From: Methylophaga sp.
GTDB lineage: Bacteria; Pseudomonadota; Gammaproteobacteria; Nitrosococcales; Methylophagaceae
Direction of reading: 5' to 3'
Assembly (NCBI RefSeq): GCF_009711715.1
Contig: NZ_VENF01000007.1
Span: 62,001 to 126,000 of the forward strand
DNA length: 64,000 nucleotides
The translations under genes were made by a program, and so were the position numbers. This document shows positions 27,249 through 34,857 of this stretch, piece by piece. Numbering within the stretch: position 1 is the stretch's first letter; each line of letters starts with the position of its first letter. The notes below the pieces were generated by a model. The model was not told the origin of the DNA. It made no database searches and saw nothing but the letters and a program-made list of their open reading frames with translations.

Positions 27249-28259
27249 TTATTGCTGACACCAGTCAGCCAGCAAACTTACCCAGGCGGGATGATCGTTC
27301 ATGCAGGGAATTAATGTAAGCGACTCACCGCCTGCTTCTTTGAACATTTCTTCCCCGCGAATCGCGATTTCTTCCAGTGTCTCCAGGCAATCGGTCACGA
27401 AAGCCGGACAAATCACCAGTACATTTTTGGCGCCTTCGGCTGCCAGCTCAACCAGTCGGTCTTCGGTATTGGGGCCCAACCATTTGGCTCGACCCAGTCG
27501 TGACTGAAAAGCCACCGAATAACTGTCCACCGGCAATCCGGCCTGCCTGGCAAAACATTCTGTGGTGCGCATGACCTGGTGCCGGTAGCAGGTTTTGTGT
27601 GCCGGGTGTGGTGTCTGGCAGCAGTTTTCCTGTTTGAGGCAGTGGCTGCCGCTGGTATCCAGCTTGGTGATATGTGATTCCGGTAGCCCGTGATAACTGA
27701 AAACCAGATGATCGTAGTGCTGTTCCAGATAGGGCTGCGCACTCTCTACCAGCGCATCGATATAACCCGGATGTTGATAAAACGGATCGATCACTTTGAG
27801 TGTGATATTAAGCTCGTGCTCGCGAATCACGCGCTTGGCTTCTTCCACCGAGGTGGTAATCGTACTGTCGGCGAAGTGCGGATAGAGCGGGATGTAGAGG
27901 ATTTCCTCGACCGATTTATCCTCACAAAGGCTCAGCAGTTGCTGCTCAATGCTGGGATTGCCGTAACGCATTGCCATGGCAATCGGCAAATCGATCTGCT
28001 GTTCAACGGCTTGTTTAAGACGTTCAGACAGAACGATGAGTGGGGAGCCCTTATCGGTCCAGACACTGCGATAGGCCGCAGCAGAATCCTTGGGCCGGCT
28101 GGGCAGCACGAACAGGCTGACAATCAGCCTTCTCAGGGCCCAGGGTAACTGGATCACGTAAGGATCCATCAGAAATTGATTAAGGTATTGTCGTACCGGA
28201 TTGGTTTCGGGGGCATCAGGTGAGCCCAGATTGGCCAGTAATACTGCGCGTTTAGTCAT
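27249..28259 (-). CDS. hemH: Ferrochelatase
   Basis: HemH inserts Fe(II) into protoporphyrin IX, the last step of haem b synthesis. The 336-residue protein has RAVLLANLGSPDAPE, the active-site block LVFSYHGLPESH with the iron-linked histidine, KTCYRHQVM, and VICPAFVTDCLETLEEI with its conserved glutamates. Start and length suit the bacterial family. It is the second gene of a yfcH-hemH pair (15 bases apart). Confidence 0.95.
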   Translation of the reverse strand: MTKRAVLLANLGSPDAPETNPVRQYLNQFLMDPYVIQLPWALRRLIVSLFVLPSRPKDSAAAYRSVWTDKGSPLIVLSERLKQAVEQQIDLPIAMAMRYGNPSIEQQLLSLCEDKSVEEILYIPLYPHFADSTITTSVEEAKRVIREHELNITLKVIDPFYQHPGYIDALVESAQPYLEQHYDHLVFSYHGLPESHITKLDTSGSHCLKQENCCQTPHPAHKTCYRHQVMRTTECFARQAGLPVDSYSVAFQSRLGRAKWLGPNTEDRLVELAAEGAKNVLVICPAFVTDCLETLEEIAIRGEEMFKEAGGESLTLIPCMNDHPAWVSLLADWCQQ

Positions 28260-28274
28260 GCTACTCCGTCTCGC

Positions 28275-29171
28275 TTATTGCAGCACTTCTCCCAGTGCTG
28301 ATTTCAGATCAGTATATTGAAACTCAAAGCCGGCCGCGCGGGCTTTTTCCGGCAGCACACGCTGACCGCCCAGCAATAACTCAGACATTTCTCCTAAAGC
28401 CAGCTTCAATACACAGGCAGGAACCATCATAAATGCCGGTCTGTGAAGATTCTGTGCGAGTGTCTGGCTGAATTCGGCATTGGTGACCGGTGCTGGCGAG
28501 GTGCCGTTGAAAACTCCTGCCAGTTCCTGCTGTTTGCTGAGGAAAATAAACAGGTTGCTGATATCTTCCAGGTGTATCCAGGACATAAACTGTTTGCCAT
28601 CGCTGATCGGACCACCCAGTCCCAGCTTGAATGGCAGCAGCATCCGTTGCAGGAATCCTGCCCGTGGCGCGATAACGAGACCGGTTCGCACCAGGCAGAC
28701 CCTGACGCCAAACTCCTGGGCTTTCAGCGCGGCCTGTTCCCATTTGTCACACAACTGGTGAGCAAACTCGTCTCTGAAACCACTTTGTTCAGTCAGTGCC
28801 ATGTCACCCTGATCACCATACCAGCCAATTGCCGAGCCACTGATAAGACATTCCGGCCTTTGCTGACGTTTTGCCACCCAATTAACCAGCTCCTCAGTGA
28901 GCTTCATCCGGCTGTCCAGCAATACTTTTTTGCGTCTTTCTGTCCAGCGGGCATCAGCGATGGGGGCGCCGGCGAGATTGATGATCGCATCCACCTGCTC
29001 GTTATGCCCAATGTCGTCCAGACTGGTAACGGCAACCGCAGACAGACCGCAACGGCGGTGGACTTTGTCACGACTGCGACTCAGAACAATCACGGTATGC
29101 CCGGCTGCCTGCAACTTCTGACAGATTTTGCTGCCAATGAGACCGGTACCACCGGTAATCAAATAGTTCAT
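28275..29171 (-). CDS. TIGR01777-family epimerase (YfcH-like)
   Basis: This 298-residue SDR-type protein has an N-terminal Rossmann motif, ITGGTGLIGSKICQKL at residues 5-20, and the family block SGSAIGWYGDQGD. MSWIHLEDI and a C-terminal DUF1731 end (GEMSELLLGGQRVLPEKA) follow. It is often annotated as a nucleoside-diphosphate-sugar epimerase, but the substrate is unproven. It is cotranscribed with hemH. Confidence 0.85.
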   Translation of the reverse strand: MNYLITGGTGLIGSKICQKLQAAGHTVIVLSRSRDKVHRRCGLSAVAVTSLDDIGHNEQVDAIINLAGAPIADARWTERRKKVLLDSRMKLTEELVNWVAKRQQRPECLISGSAIGWYGDQGDMALTEQSGFRDEFAHQLCDKWEQAALKAQEFGVRVCLVRTGLVIAPRAGFLQRMLLPFKLGLGGPISDGKQFMSWIHLEDISNLFIFLSKQQELAGVFNGTSPAPVTNAEFSQTLAQNLHRPAFMMVPACVLKLALGEMSELLLGGQRVLPEKARAAGFEFQYTDLKSALGEVLQ

Positions 29172-29238
29172 AATTTGTCCGTTTGTTGAGTGTCTGAGCT
29201 ATAAGAACACAGTTATCAGTCAAAGTTTGCACGATGTT

Positions 29239-30222
29239 ATGATGAATGACCAATACCACCCGGAACCGTCGAGTCAGATGAAAATCAAAGTCGGTATCAG
29301 CAGCTGTCTGCTGGGCGAGGCCGTGCGCTATGACGGCTCACATAAGCACCTGCGACTGGCAACCGACAGCCTGTCACGTTATTTTGAGTTTGTGCCCGAG
29401 TGTCCTGAAATGGGCATCGGTATGGGCGTGCCCCGCAAGCCGATCCGGCTGGTAGGCAATGTCGACAATCCGCGTGCAGTGGCAGTGAATGATGAAAGTC
29501 AGGACTTCACGCAGGCGCTGACGGCTTTCGGGCACAGCAAGGCAGATGAGCACGATGATCTGTCCGGCTATATCTTTATGAAAAACTCACCCAGCTGTGG
29601 TGTATTCCGGGTCAAGGTATACCAGGATAATGGCTATCCCTCACAGTTGCCGGGCCGCGGCCTGTATGCGCAGGCCTTTATCGATAAACATCCGCTACTG
29701 CCGGTAGAAGAATCCGGCCGACTTTGTGATCCGATACTGCGTGAAAACTTCATCACCCGGGTGTTTGCCTATGCCAACTGGCAGGCACTGCAAAAAGAGG
29801 GGCTGACTGCCAAACGCATTCTCGACTTTCATGCCCGCTATAAATACTGCCTGATGGCCCATTCGCCGAAAAAATATGCTGAACTGGGACGGATGCTGGC
29901 TGATGCCGGCAATCATGACCCTGAAGCGCTGGGCGCGCGTTATTTCGCTGAATTAATGGCGACTCTGTGCAAGCTGGCTTCACGAAAAACGCATACCAAT
30001 GTGATGATGCATCTGCAGGGCTACCTGAAGAAAAAAATCAGCAGCCGCGAAAAAGCCGAGCTGGGAAAAATTATCGAACAGTACCGTACCGCCCAGGTGC
30101 CACTGATTGTGCCGATGACCCTGCTCAAGCACCATTTCAATAATCACCCCGACCCTTACATCAACCGTCAGGCTTACCTGCAGCCTTATCCTGATGACCT
30201 GAGTTTGCGCAATGATATTTGA
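29239..30222 (+). CDS. DUF523-DUF1722 two-domain protein
   Basis: The N-terminal DUF523 domain (about residues 15-165, VGISSCLLGEAVRYDG, CPEMGIGMGVPR, KNSPSCGV) holds several conserved cysteines that may bind a metal cluster. The C-terminal DUF1722 (YbgA) domain (about 190-315) has FHARYKYCLMAHSPKKYAELGR. This fusion is common in gammaproteobacteria, sometimes near photolyase genes; the function is unknown. The start is uncertain: ATG at 29239 or 29242, or 29278 giving MKIKVGISS. None has a strong ribosome site. Confidence 0.8.
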   Translation: MMNDQYHPEPSSQMKIKVGISSCLLGEAVRYDGSHKHLRLATDSLSRYFEFVPECPEMGIGMGVPRKPIRLVGNVDNPRAVAVNDESQDFTQALTAFGHSKADEHDDLSGYIFMKNSPSCGVFRVKVYQDNGYPSQLPGRGLYAQAFIDKHPLLPVEESGRLCDPILRENFITRVFAYANWQALQKEGLTAKRILDFHARYKYCLMAHSPKKYAELGRMLADAGNHDPEALGARYFAELMATLCKLASRKTHTNVMMHLQGYLKKKISSREKAELGKIIEQYRTAQVPLIVPMTLLKHHFNNHPDPYINRQAYLQPYPDDLSLRNDI

Positions 30223-30275
30223 GAACTCATATCCGGTTTGGACTGCAAAATGCTTGCAGCCAGACTCAGGGCAAA

Positions 30276-30293
30276 AGCATTAAAAATAATGCT
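30276..30293. promoter_or_regulatory. Inverted repeat upstream of the GGDEF-EAL gene
   Basis: AGCATTA-AAAA-TAATGCT is a perfect 7-bp palindrome 33 bases before the start codon, in an A/T-rich promoter region. It could be an operator, but it is not followed by a T run, so it is not a typical terminator. Confidence 0.4.
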
Positions 30294-30326
30294 ATCCTGC
30301 ATCCTTACTTCAGGGATTGAGTAACT

Positions 30327-32732
30327 ATGGAAGGCGAGCAGCGAAAGACTATTGGCCATCAGGCTGAGCTTTTATACCAACAAACCTTATTTGCCAATAT
30401 CGCTATCATCTTTACTGCCATAGCGCTGTATTGGCTTTTCCTGGATCACGTCAGCGCCGCTATTCTTAAAGTATGGTCTTTTACGATATGTAGCGTGGCT
30501 CTGCTTAGAATAGCGTTGTGGTACTACCATTTAAAGCGCTCTGAAACAGCCTCTCCCACAACCTGGATTAAACGGCATGTGTGCCTCACTTTGCTGATGG
30601 GTATTACATGGGGAGGAACCAGTGTCTTTTATTTCCTGATAGACGATATTCAAATCAATACACTGTTTTATGTATTGATTTGTGGGGTCACCACCGCTGG
30701 CGTGCCGGTGCTCTCTGCCTGGTTTCCCGCCTACCTGGCTTACACTCTGCCTCAGGTCATGGCTTTGATGGTTGTTACCTTACATAAGGGCTACACCGAG
30801 CCTGATGCGCAGGCATTATCCTATTTTCTGATAATTGCACTCTCCAGCTACTATGCAATGTTATTGTCTTTGGCACGGCGCTCTTTTAAAAATATCGTCA
30901 GTGAACTCAAGCTCAAATATAAAAACGATGCATTGGTCAACGAACTTAACAGTGAAGTGGAAGAGCGTGAAAGTTTGATTGCTGAACGTACCAGAGAGCT
31001 CACTATCGTTAATCAGCAGCTGAAACAAAGTCAGGCACATATGCTGACTTTATCCAGTGCTGTGGAGGCCAGCCCTAATGGCATTATGATTACCGATGCC
31101 AGTGGCACAATTCAATATGTGAATCCACGATGTGAACAAATTACTGGCTATGCAGCGGAAGAAGTGATTGGAAAAACGCCACAGATATACCGTTCTGATA
31201 AAACCAGTAGCCATTTTTACGATGATATGTGGTCATCCATCCGGGCGGGCAGAGAATGGAGTGGAGAGTTACAGAACAGACGCAAAAACGGTGAACTGTA
31301 CTGGATTAAAGAGTACGTCGCTCCGATCCAGGATGATCACGGTGAAGTCACTCATTTTGTTGCCATTCAAGAAGATATTACCGAAGCACGAATGCTGGCA
31401 AATGAGCTCTCCTACCAAGCCACACATGACAATCTCACCGGCCTGATAAACAGAAGTGAATTTGAACGCAGATTGACAGAGCTGGTAGGGGAAGCCCAGA
31501 GAAATAAATCGACGCATGCGATGTGCTTTGTCGATCTGGACCAGTTCAAAGTCATTAACGATACCTGTGGTCATGTTGCCGGTGATGAGCTGTTAAGACA
31601 ACTGGGACATCTGTTGATGGGTACCGTCAGGAAAAGTGACACACTGGCTCGTCTCGGCGGCGATGAGTTTGCCATACTCATGGCTTTTTGCGACCTCAAA
31701 CAAGCCGAAAAAATCGCGAATGAGGTCAGAGAGCGTATTGAACAGTTTCAGTTTGTGTGGGAGGCACGGGTGTTTACTATCGGTGCCAGTATTGGTGTTA
31801 CCAGTATCCAGCAGCGAACGATGGATATGACGGAAGTACTGAAACAAGCCGATACAGCCTGCTATGCAGCTAAAAATCTTGGCAGAAATCGTGTTTATCT
31901 CTACCACGATGAAGATACGCACTTGGTCAGGCAACAAGGCGAACTCCACTGGGTAAATGAAATTAAACAGGCACTTTCAGAAGACCGTTTTGAGTTATTT
32001 GTTCAACCTATTGTCTCTACCCAGAAGGGGGATGCAGATAGCTATGAGGTTTTGTTAAGGTTGCGAAGCGAGCAGGGAGATCTCGCCCCACCCAGTGCAT
32101 TCTTACCTTCAGCTGAACGCTATAACTTGTCAGATAAGGTTGATCGCTGGGTAGTGGATAAGACATTGTCCTGGTTAGATAAACACAGGGGTGCATTGCC
32201 GAAGTTGAAACAACTGGCTATCAACCTCTCCGGCGCCTCTCTCGGAAATGATGAAATGCTTGACTTCATCTCCAGTAAACTAAAAAAAGTGAGTTTTCCT
32301 GCCTCAAAAATCAAGTTTGAAATTACTGAAACAGCAGCAATCAGTAACCTTCGTGAAGCCACTCACTTAATCCGTAGCATGGCTGAGCTGGGTTGTGAGT
32401 TTTCGCTCGATGACTTTGGTAGTGGCCTTTCTTCCTTTGGTTACCTGAAACAGCTTCCTGTTCACAGCATCAAAATTGACGGAATGTTTGTGAAAGATAT
32501 GATTGATGATCCATTGGATTTTGAAATGGTTAAGTCAATTAATGATATTGGCCATGTCATGGGATTGGAGACGATTGCCGAGTTTGTTGAAAATGAAGCT
32601 GTGTGGCAGAAACTGCAATCCATTGGTGTTGATTATGGTCAGGGATATCATCTCGGCAAACCACAGCCGATTGATTCGATCCTCAGTGATGCCAATGACA
32701 AATTCGAAATGAAGAGCAAGCAGCAGGGGTAA
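30327..32732 (+). CDS. Membrane PAS-GGDEF-EAL cyclic-di-GMP enzyme
   Basis: This 801-residue protein has about six N-terminal membrane helices (residues 20-190), then a short coil. A PAS domain follows (about 240-355, SPNGIMITDASGTIQYVNPRCEQITGY). The GGDEF domain (about 370-525) has an intact GGDEF and an RKSD inhibitory site five residues before it. The EAL domain (about 545-790) has EVL in place of EAL, ETAAIS and DDFGSGLSS. EVLLR is a common active variant. Both cyclase and phosphodiesterase activity are possible; which dominates is not visible. It precedes the deacetylase-like gene by 18 bases. Confidence 0.9.
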   Translation: MEGEQRKTIGHQAELLYQQTLFANIAIIFTAIALYWLFLDHVSAAILKVWSFTICSVALLRIALWYYHLKRSETASPTTWIKRHVCLTLLMGITWGGTSVFYFLIDDIQINTLFYVLICGVTTAGVPVLSAWFPAYLAYTLPQVMALMVVTLHKGYTEPDAQALSYFLIIALSSYYAMLLSLARRSFKNIVSELKLKYKNDALVNELNSEVEERESLIAERTRELTIVNQQLKQSQAHMLTLSSAVEASPNGIMITDASGTIQYVNPRCEQITGYAAEEVIGKTPQIYRSDKTSSHFYDDMWSSIRAGREWSGELQNRRKNGELYWIKEYVAPIQDDHGEVTHFVAIQEDITEARMLANELSYQATHDNLTGLINRSEFERRLTELVGEAQRNKSTHAMCFVDLDQFKVINDTCGHVAGDELLRQLGHLLMGTVRKSDTLARLGGDEFAILMAFCDLKQAEKIANEVRERIEQFQFVWEARVFTIGASIGVTSIQQRTMDMTEVLKQADTACYAAKNLGRNRVYLYHDEDTHLVRQQGELHWVNEIKQALSEDRFELFVQPIVSTQKGDADSYEVLLRLRSEQGDLAPPSAFLPSAERYNLSDKVDRWVVDKTLSWLDKHRGALPKLKQLAINLSGASLGNDEMLDFISSKLKKVSFPASKIKFEITETAAISNLREATHLIRSMAELGCEFSLDDFGSGLSSFGYLKQLPVHSIKIDGMFVKDMIDDPLDFEMVKSINDIGHVMGLETIAEFVENEAVWQKLQSIGVDYGQGYHLGKPQPIDSILSDANDKFEMKSKQQG

Positions 32733-32750
32733 AATTGCTGGAGTCAGCCT

Positions 32751-33725
32751 ATGAATAGACGACAGTTTATCGGCTTGACATGTTTGATGCCTTTCCTGCG
32801 GCCAGTGCAAGCGACAAAGCTAAATTCAGTGGGTATCGTGCTCGATGAGGGTTACCTGAAGCACCATATCTCGGTTGCGCATCCCGAATCCCCGGCCCGT
32901 TACCGTGCAATCCAACAGGCACTTGCTGAAGCACCCTGGTCTTCATTACTGACCAGGCTGAGCCCACTGGCGCTGTCTTCAGTTGAACCCTGGTTATCGA
33001 CAGTTCACAGCGACAAACATATTACTGCACTACGTCGGAATCAGACGACTTTCAATAATGCCTTGCTGGCAACGGCAGGCTGCCTTGCCGCCATTGATGC
33101 GGTGATGCAGGGCACAGTCAGGAATGCTTTTTGTGCGTCGAGGCCTCCGGGCCATCATGCGACCAATACAGGACAGGAAGAGGGCTTTTGCTATTTCAAC
33201 CACATTGCTGTGGCTGCCCGTTATGCACAACAGCACTATGAGGTGGGTAAAGTGCTGATTATCGACTGGGACTATCACCACGGAAACGGCACCGAGTGGG
33301 CATTCTATCGTGATCCTTCAGTGTTGTTTTTCTCCACGCATGACCAGTTTGCCTATCCCGGTACCGGCAGCCCGTCCCGCAAGGGAGACGGCCCGGGAGA
33401 GGGCCTTAACATTAATGTGCATCTCGACTGCGGCTGCGATGATAAAACCCTGCTGGCAGCTTTCGAACAGCATTTACGTCCGGCAATGGAAAATTTCAAG
33501 CCCGAGCTGATATTGATTTCGGCTGGTTTTGACAGCAGGCAGGATGATCTCCTGGGCTGTTTTGAGATCACTGATGACGGTTTCTATCAGTTAACCCGCT
33601 GGGTGATGGCTGAGGCCGATAGGTACTGTGATGGCCGGATTGTTTCTCTGCTGGAGGGCGGTTATAACATCAAGGGCAACAGCCGCGCGGTACTCAGTCA
33701 TCTGCAGGCACTCCGACAGGGCTGA
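32751..33725 (+). CDS. Tat-type exported histone-deacetylase-like amidohydrolase
   Basis: This 324-residue member of the arginase/HDAC fold removes acetyl or related acyl groups with zinc. Catalytic blocks are complete: SRPPGHHA, DWDYHHGNGT with the metal aspartate and tandem histidines, ISAGFDSRQDD, and LLEGGYN. Unusually, it starts MNRRQFIGLTCL...VQA, a twin-arginine signal with the RRxF motif and a cleavage-like site near residue 21. That implies folding in the cytoplasm and export. The ATG has GGAG seven bases upstream. The substrate (acetylpolyamine or other) is unknown. It lies between the GGDEF-EAL gene and rpfF. Confidence 0.85.
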   Translation: MNRRQFIGLTCLMPFLRPVQATKLNSVGIVLDEGYLKHHISVAHPESPARYRAIQQALAEAPWSSLLTRLSPLALSSVEPWLSTVHSDKHITALRRNQTTFNNALLATAGCLAAIDAVMQGTVRNAFCASRPPGHHATNTGQEEGFCYFNHIAVAARYAQQHYEVGKVLIIDWDYHHGNGTEWAFYRDPSVLFFSTHDQFAYPGTGSPSRKGDGPGEGLNINVHLDCGCDDKTLLAAFEQHLRPAMENFKPELILISAGFDSRQDDLLGCFEITDDGFYQLTRWVMAEADRYCDGRIVSLLEGGYNIKGNSRAVLSHLQALRQG

Positions 33726-33969
33726 ACCAAAGTCAATTTTCTGACATCTCGGTTTTATCACGCTTTTATCGCTTTATTCCTGCTATACCTGGAACACTAC
33801 GTCAAACCTTTAACCTGTTGATATTTAATAATTATCTTGCGGTCCGGCTATCCTTTTACACTGGCGTAGGTCGGAGTGGGCACAGTTTCTGCTTAGAACC
33901 TGTTGTAGCACCGAGAATGCAGTCTTCAGCTGGCTTCAAGGTCATTACCAGCAGTTCAAGGAGAACGAA

Positions 33970-34857
33970 ATGAATGCCATAGCCCAATTGAAAGAAAATG
34001 TTACTGATATACAGGTTTCTGAGTCACGGGAATACGAGCAGCTCAGTACCTTTTATGATCCAAAATACAAAATCGGCTGGTTCTATATGAAAGGCTCGCC
34101 GAGGCCCTGCTTTACACCCACATTGTTAAATGAACTCACTGATTATCTGTCGTCCGTAAAAAAGGAAATGGCGGGTACTAATAATCAGAAGTATGACTAT
34201 CTGGTCGTGGGCTCAAAGGTGGACGGTGTTTTCAACCTCGGTGGAGACCTTGATCTATTCATGCAATTGATTGAGCAGAGAAACCGGCAGGCGCTGTTCT
34301 CTTATGCCATGCATTGTGTCGATATTCTCTATGACAATATGTTCCATTTCGGTTCTGACCTAACTACTGTTTCCTTAATCCAGGGGGATGCGCTGGGTGG
34401 TGGTTTTGAAGCTTCCCTGTCAAGCAATATCATCATTGCTGAACGTGGTGTAAAAATGGGTCTGCCCGAAGTCTTGTTCAACCTGTTTCCTGGCATGGGA
34501 GCCTATTCGCTTTTATCGCGGAAAGTGGGAAGCCGTCAAGCTGAAGAAATGATTCTGAGTGGCAAGCTCTATACTGCTGAAGAAATGTACGAAATGGGTG
34601 CGGTTGATATTCTTGCCGAAAAAGGCGAGGGGGAACTGGCATTGTATCGCTATATCAGCAAAGCACAGAAATCGCCCAATACATACAAGGCAATGTCACG
34701 TGTCAAAGATATCTGTAACCCAGTCAGTTATGAGGAGTTATCAGCTATCGCTGGTGTTTGGGCTGACGCCGCCTTGGAACTGACCAGTAAGGATATCAAA
34801 ATGATGTCCAGACTCGTCAGTAGACAATCGGCTAAGCAGGCGAGAAAGCAAGCTTAG
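33970..34857 (+). CDS. rpfF: DSF synthase RpfF
   Basis: RpfF is a crotonase-fold enzyme that makes cis-2-unsaturated fatty acid signals (diffusible signal factor) from acyl-ACP by combined thioesterase and dehydratase activity. The 295-residue protein follows Xanthomonas RpfF: FNLGGDL, QGDALGGGFEASLSS and MGLPEVLFNLFPGMGAYS. The two catalytic glutamates are present as Glu147 and Glu167. AAGGAG precedes the ATG at 33970. It converges on rpfC with no gap. The chain length and type of the signal cannot be read from sequence. Confidence 0.92.
   Translation: MNAIAQLKENVTDIQVSESREYEQLSTFYDPKYKIGWFYMKGSPRPCFTPTLLNELTDYLSSVKKEMAGTNNQKYDYLVVGSKVDGVFNLGGDLDLFMQLIEQRNRQALFSYAMHCVDILYDNMFHFGSDLTTVSLIQGDALGGGFEASLSSNIIIAERGVKMGLPEVLFNLFPGMGAYSLLSRKVGSRQAEEMILSGKLYTAEEMYEMGAVDILAEKGEGELALYRYISKAQKSPNTYKAMSRVKDICNPVSYEELSAIAGVWADAALELTSKDIKMMSRLVSRQSAKQARKQA

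Noticed and set aside
32042-32070. Inactive EAL domain because of EVL in place of EAL
   Set aside because: EVLLR is a frequent variant in active phosphodiesterases, and the ETAAIS and DDFG motifs are intact.
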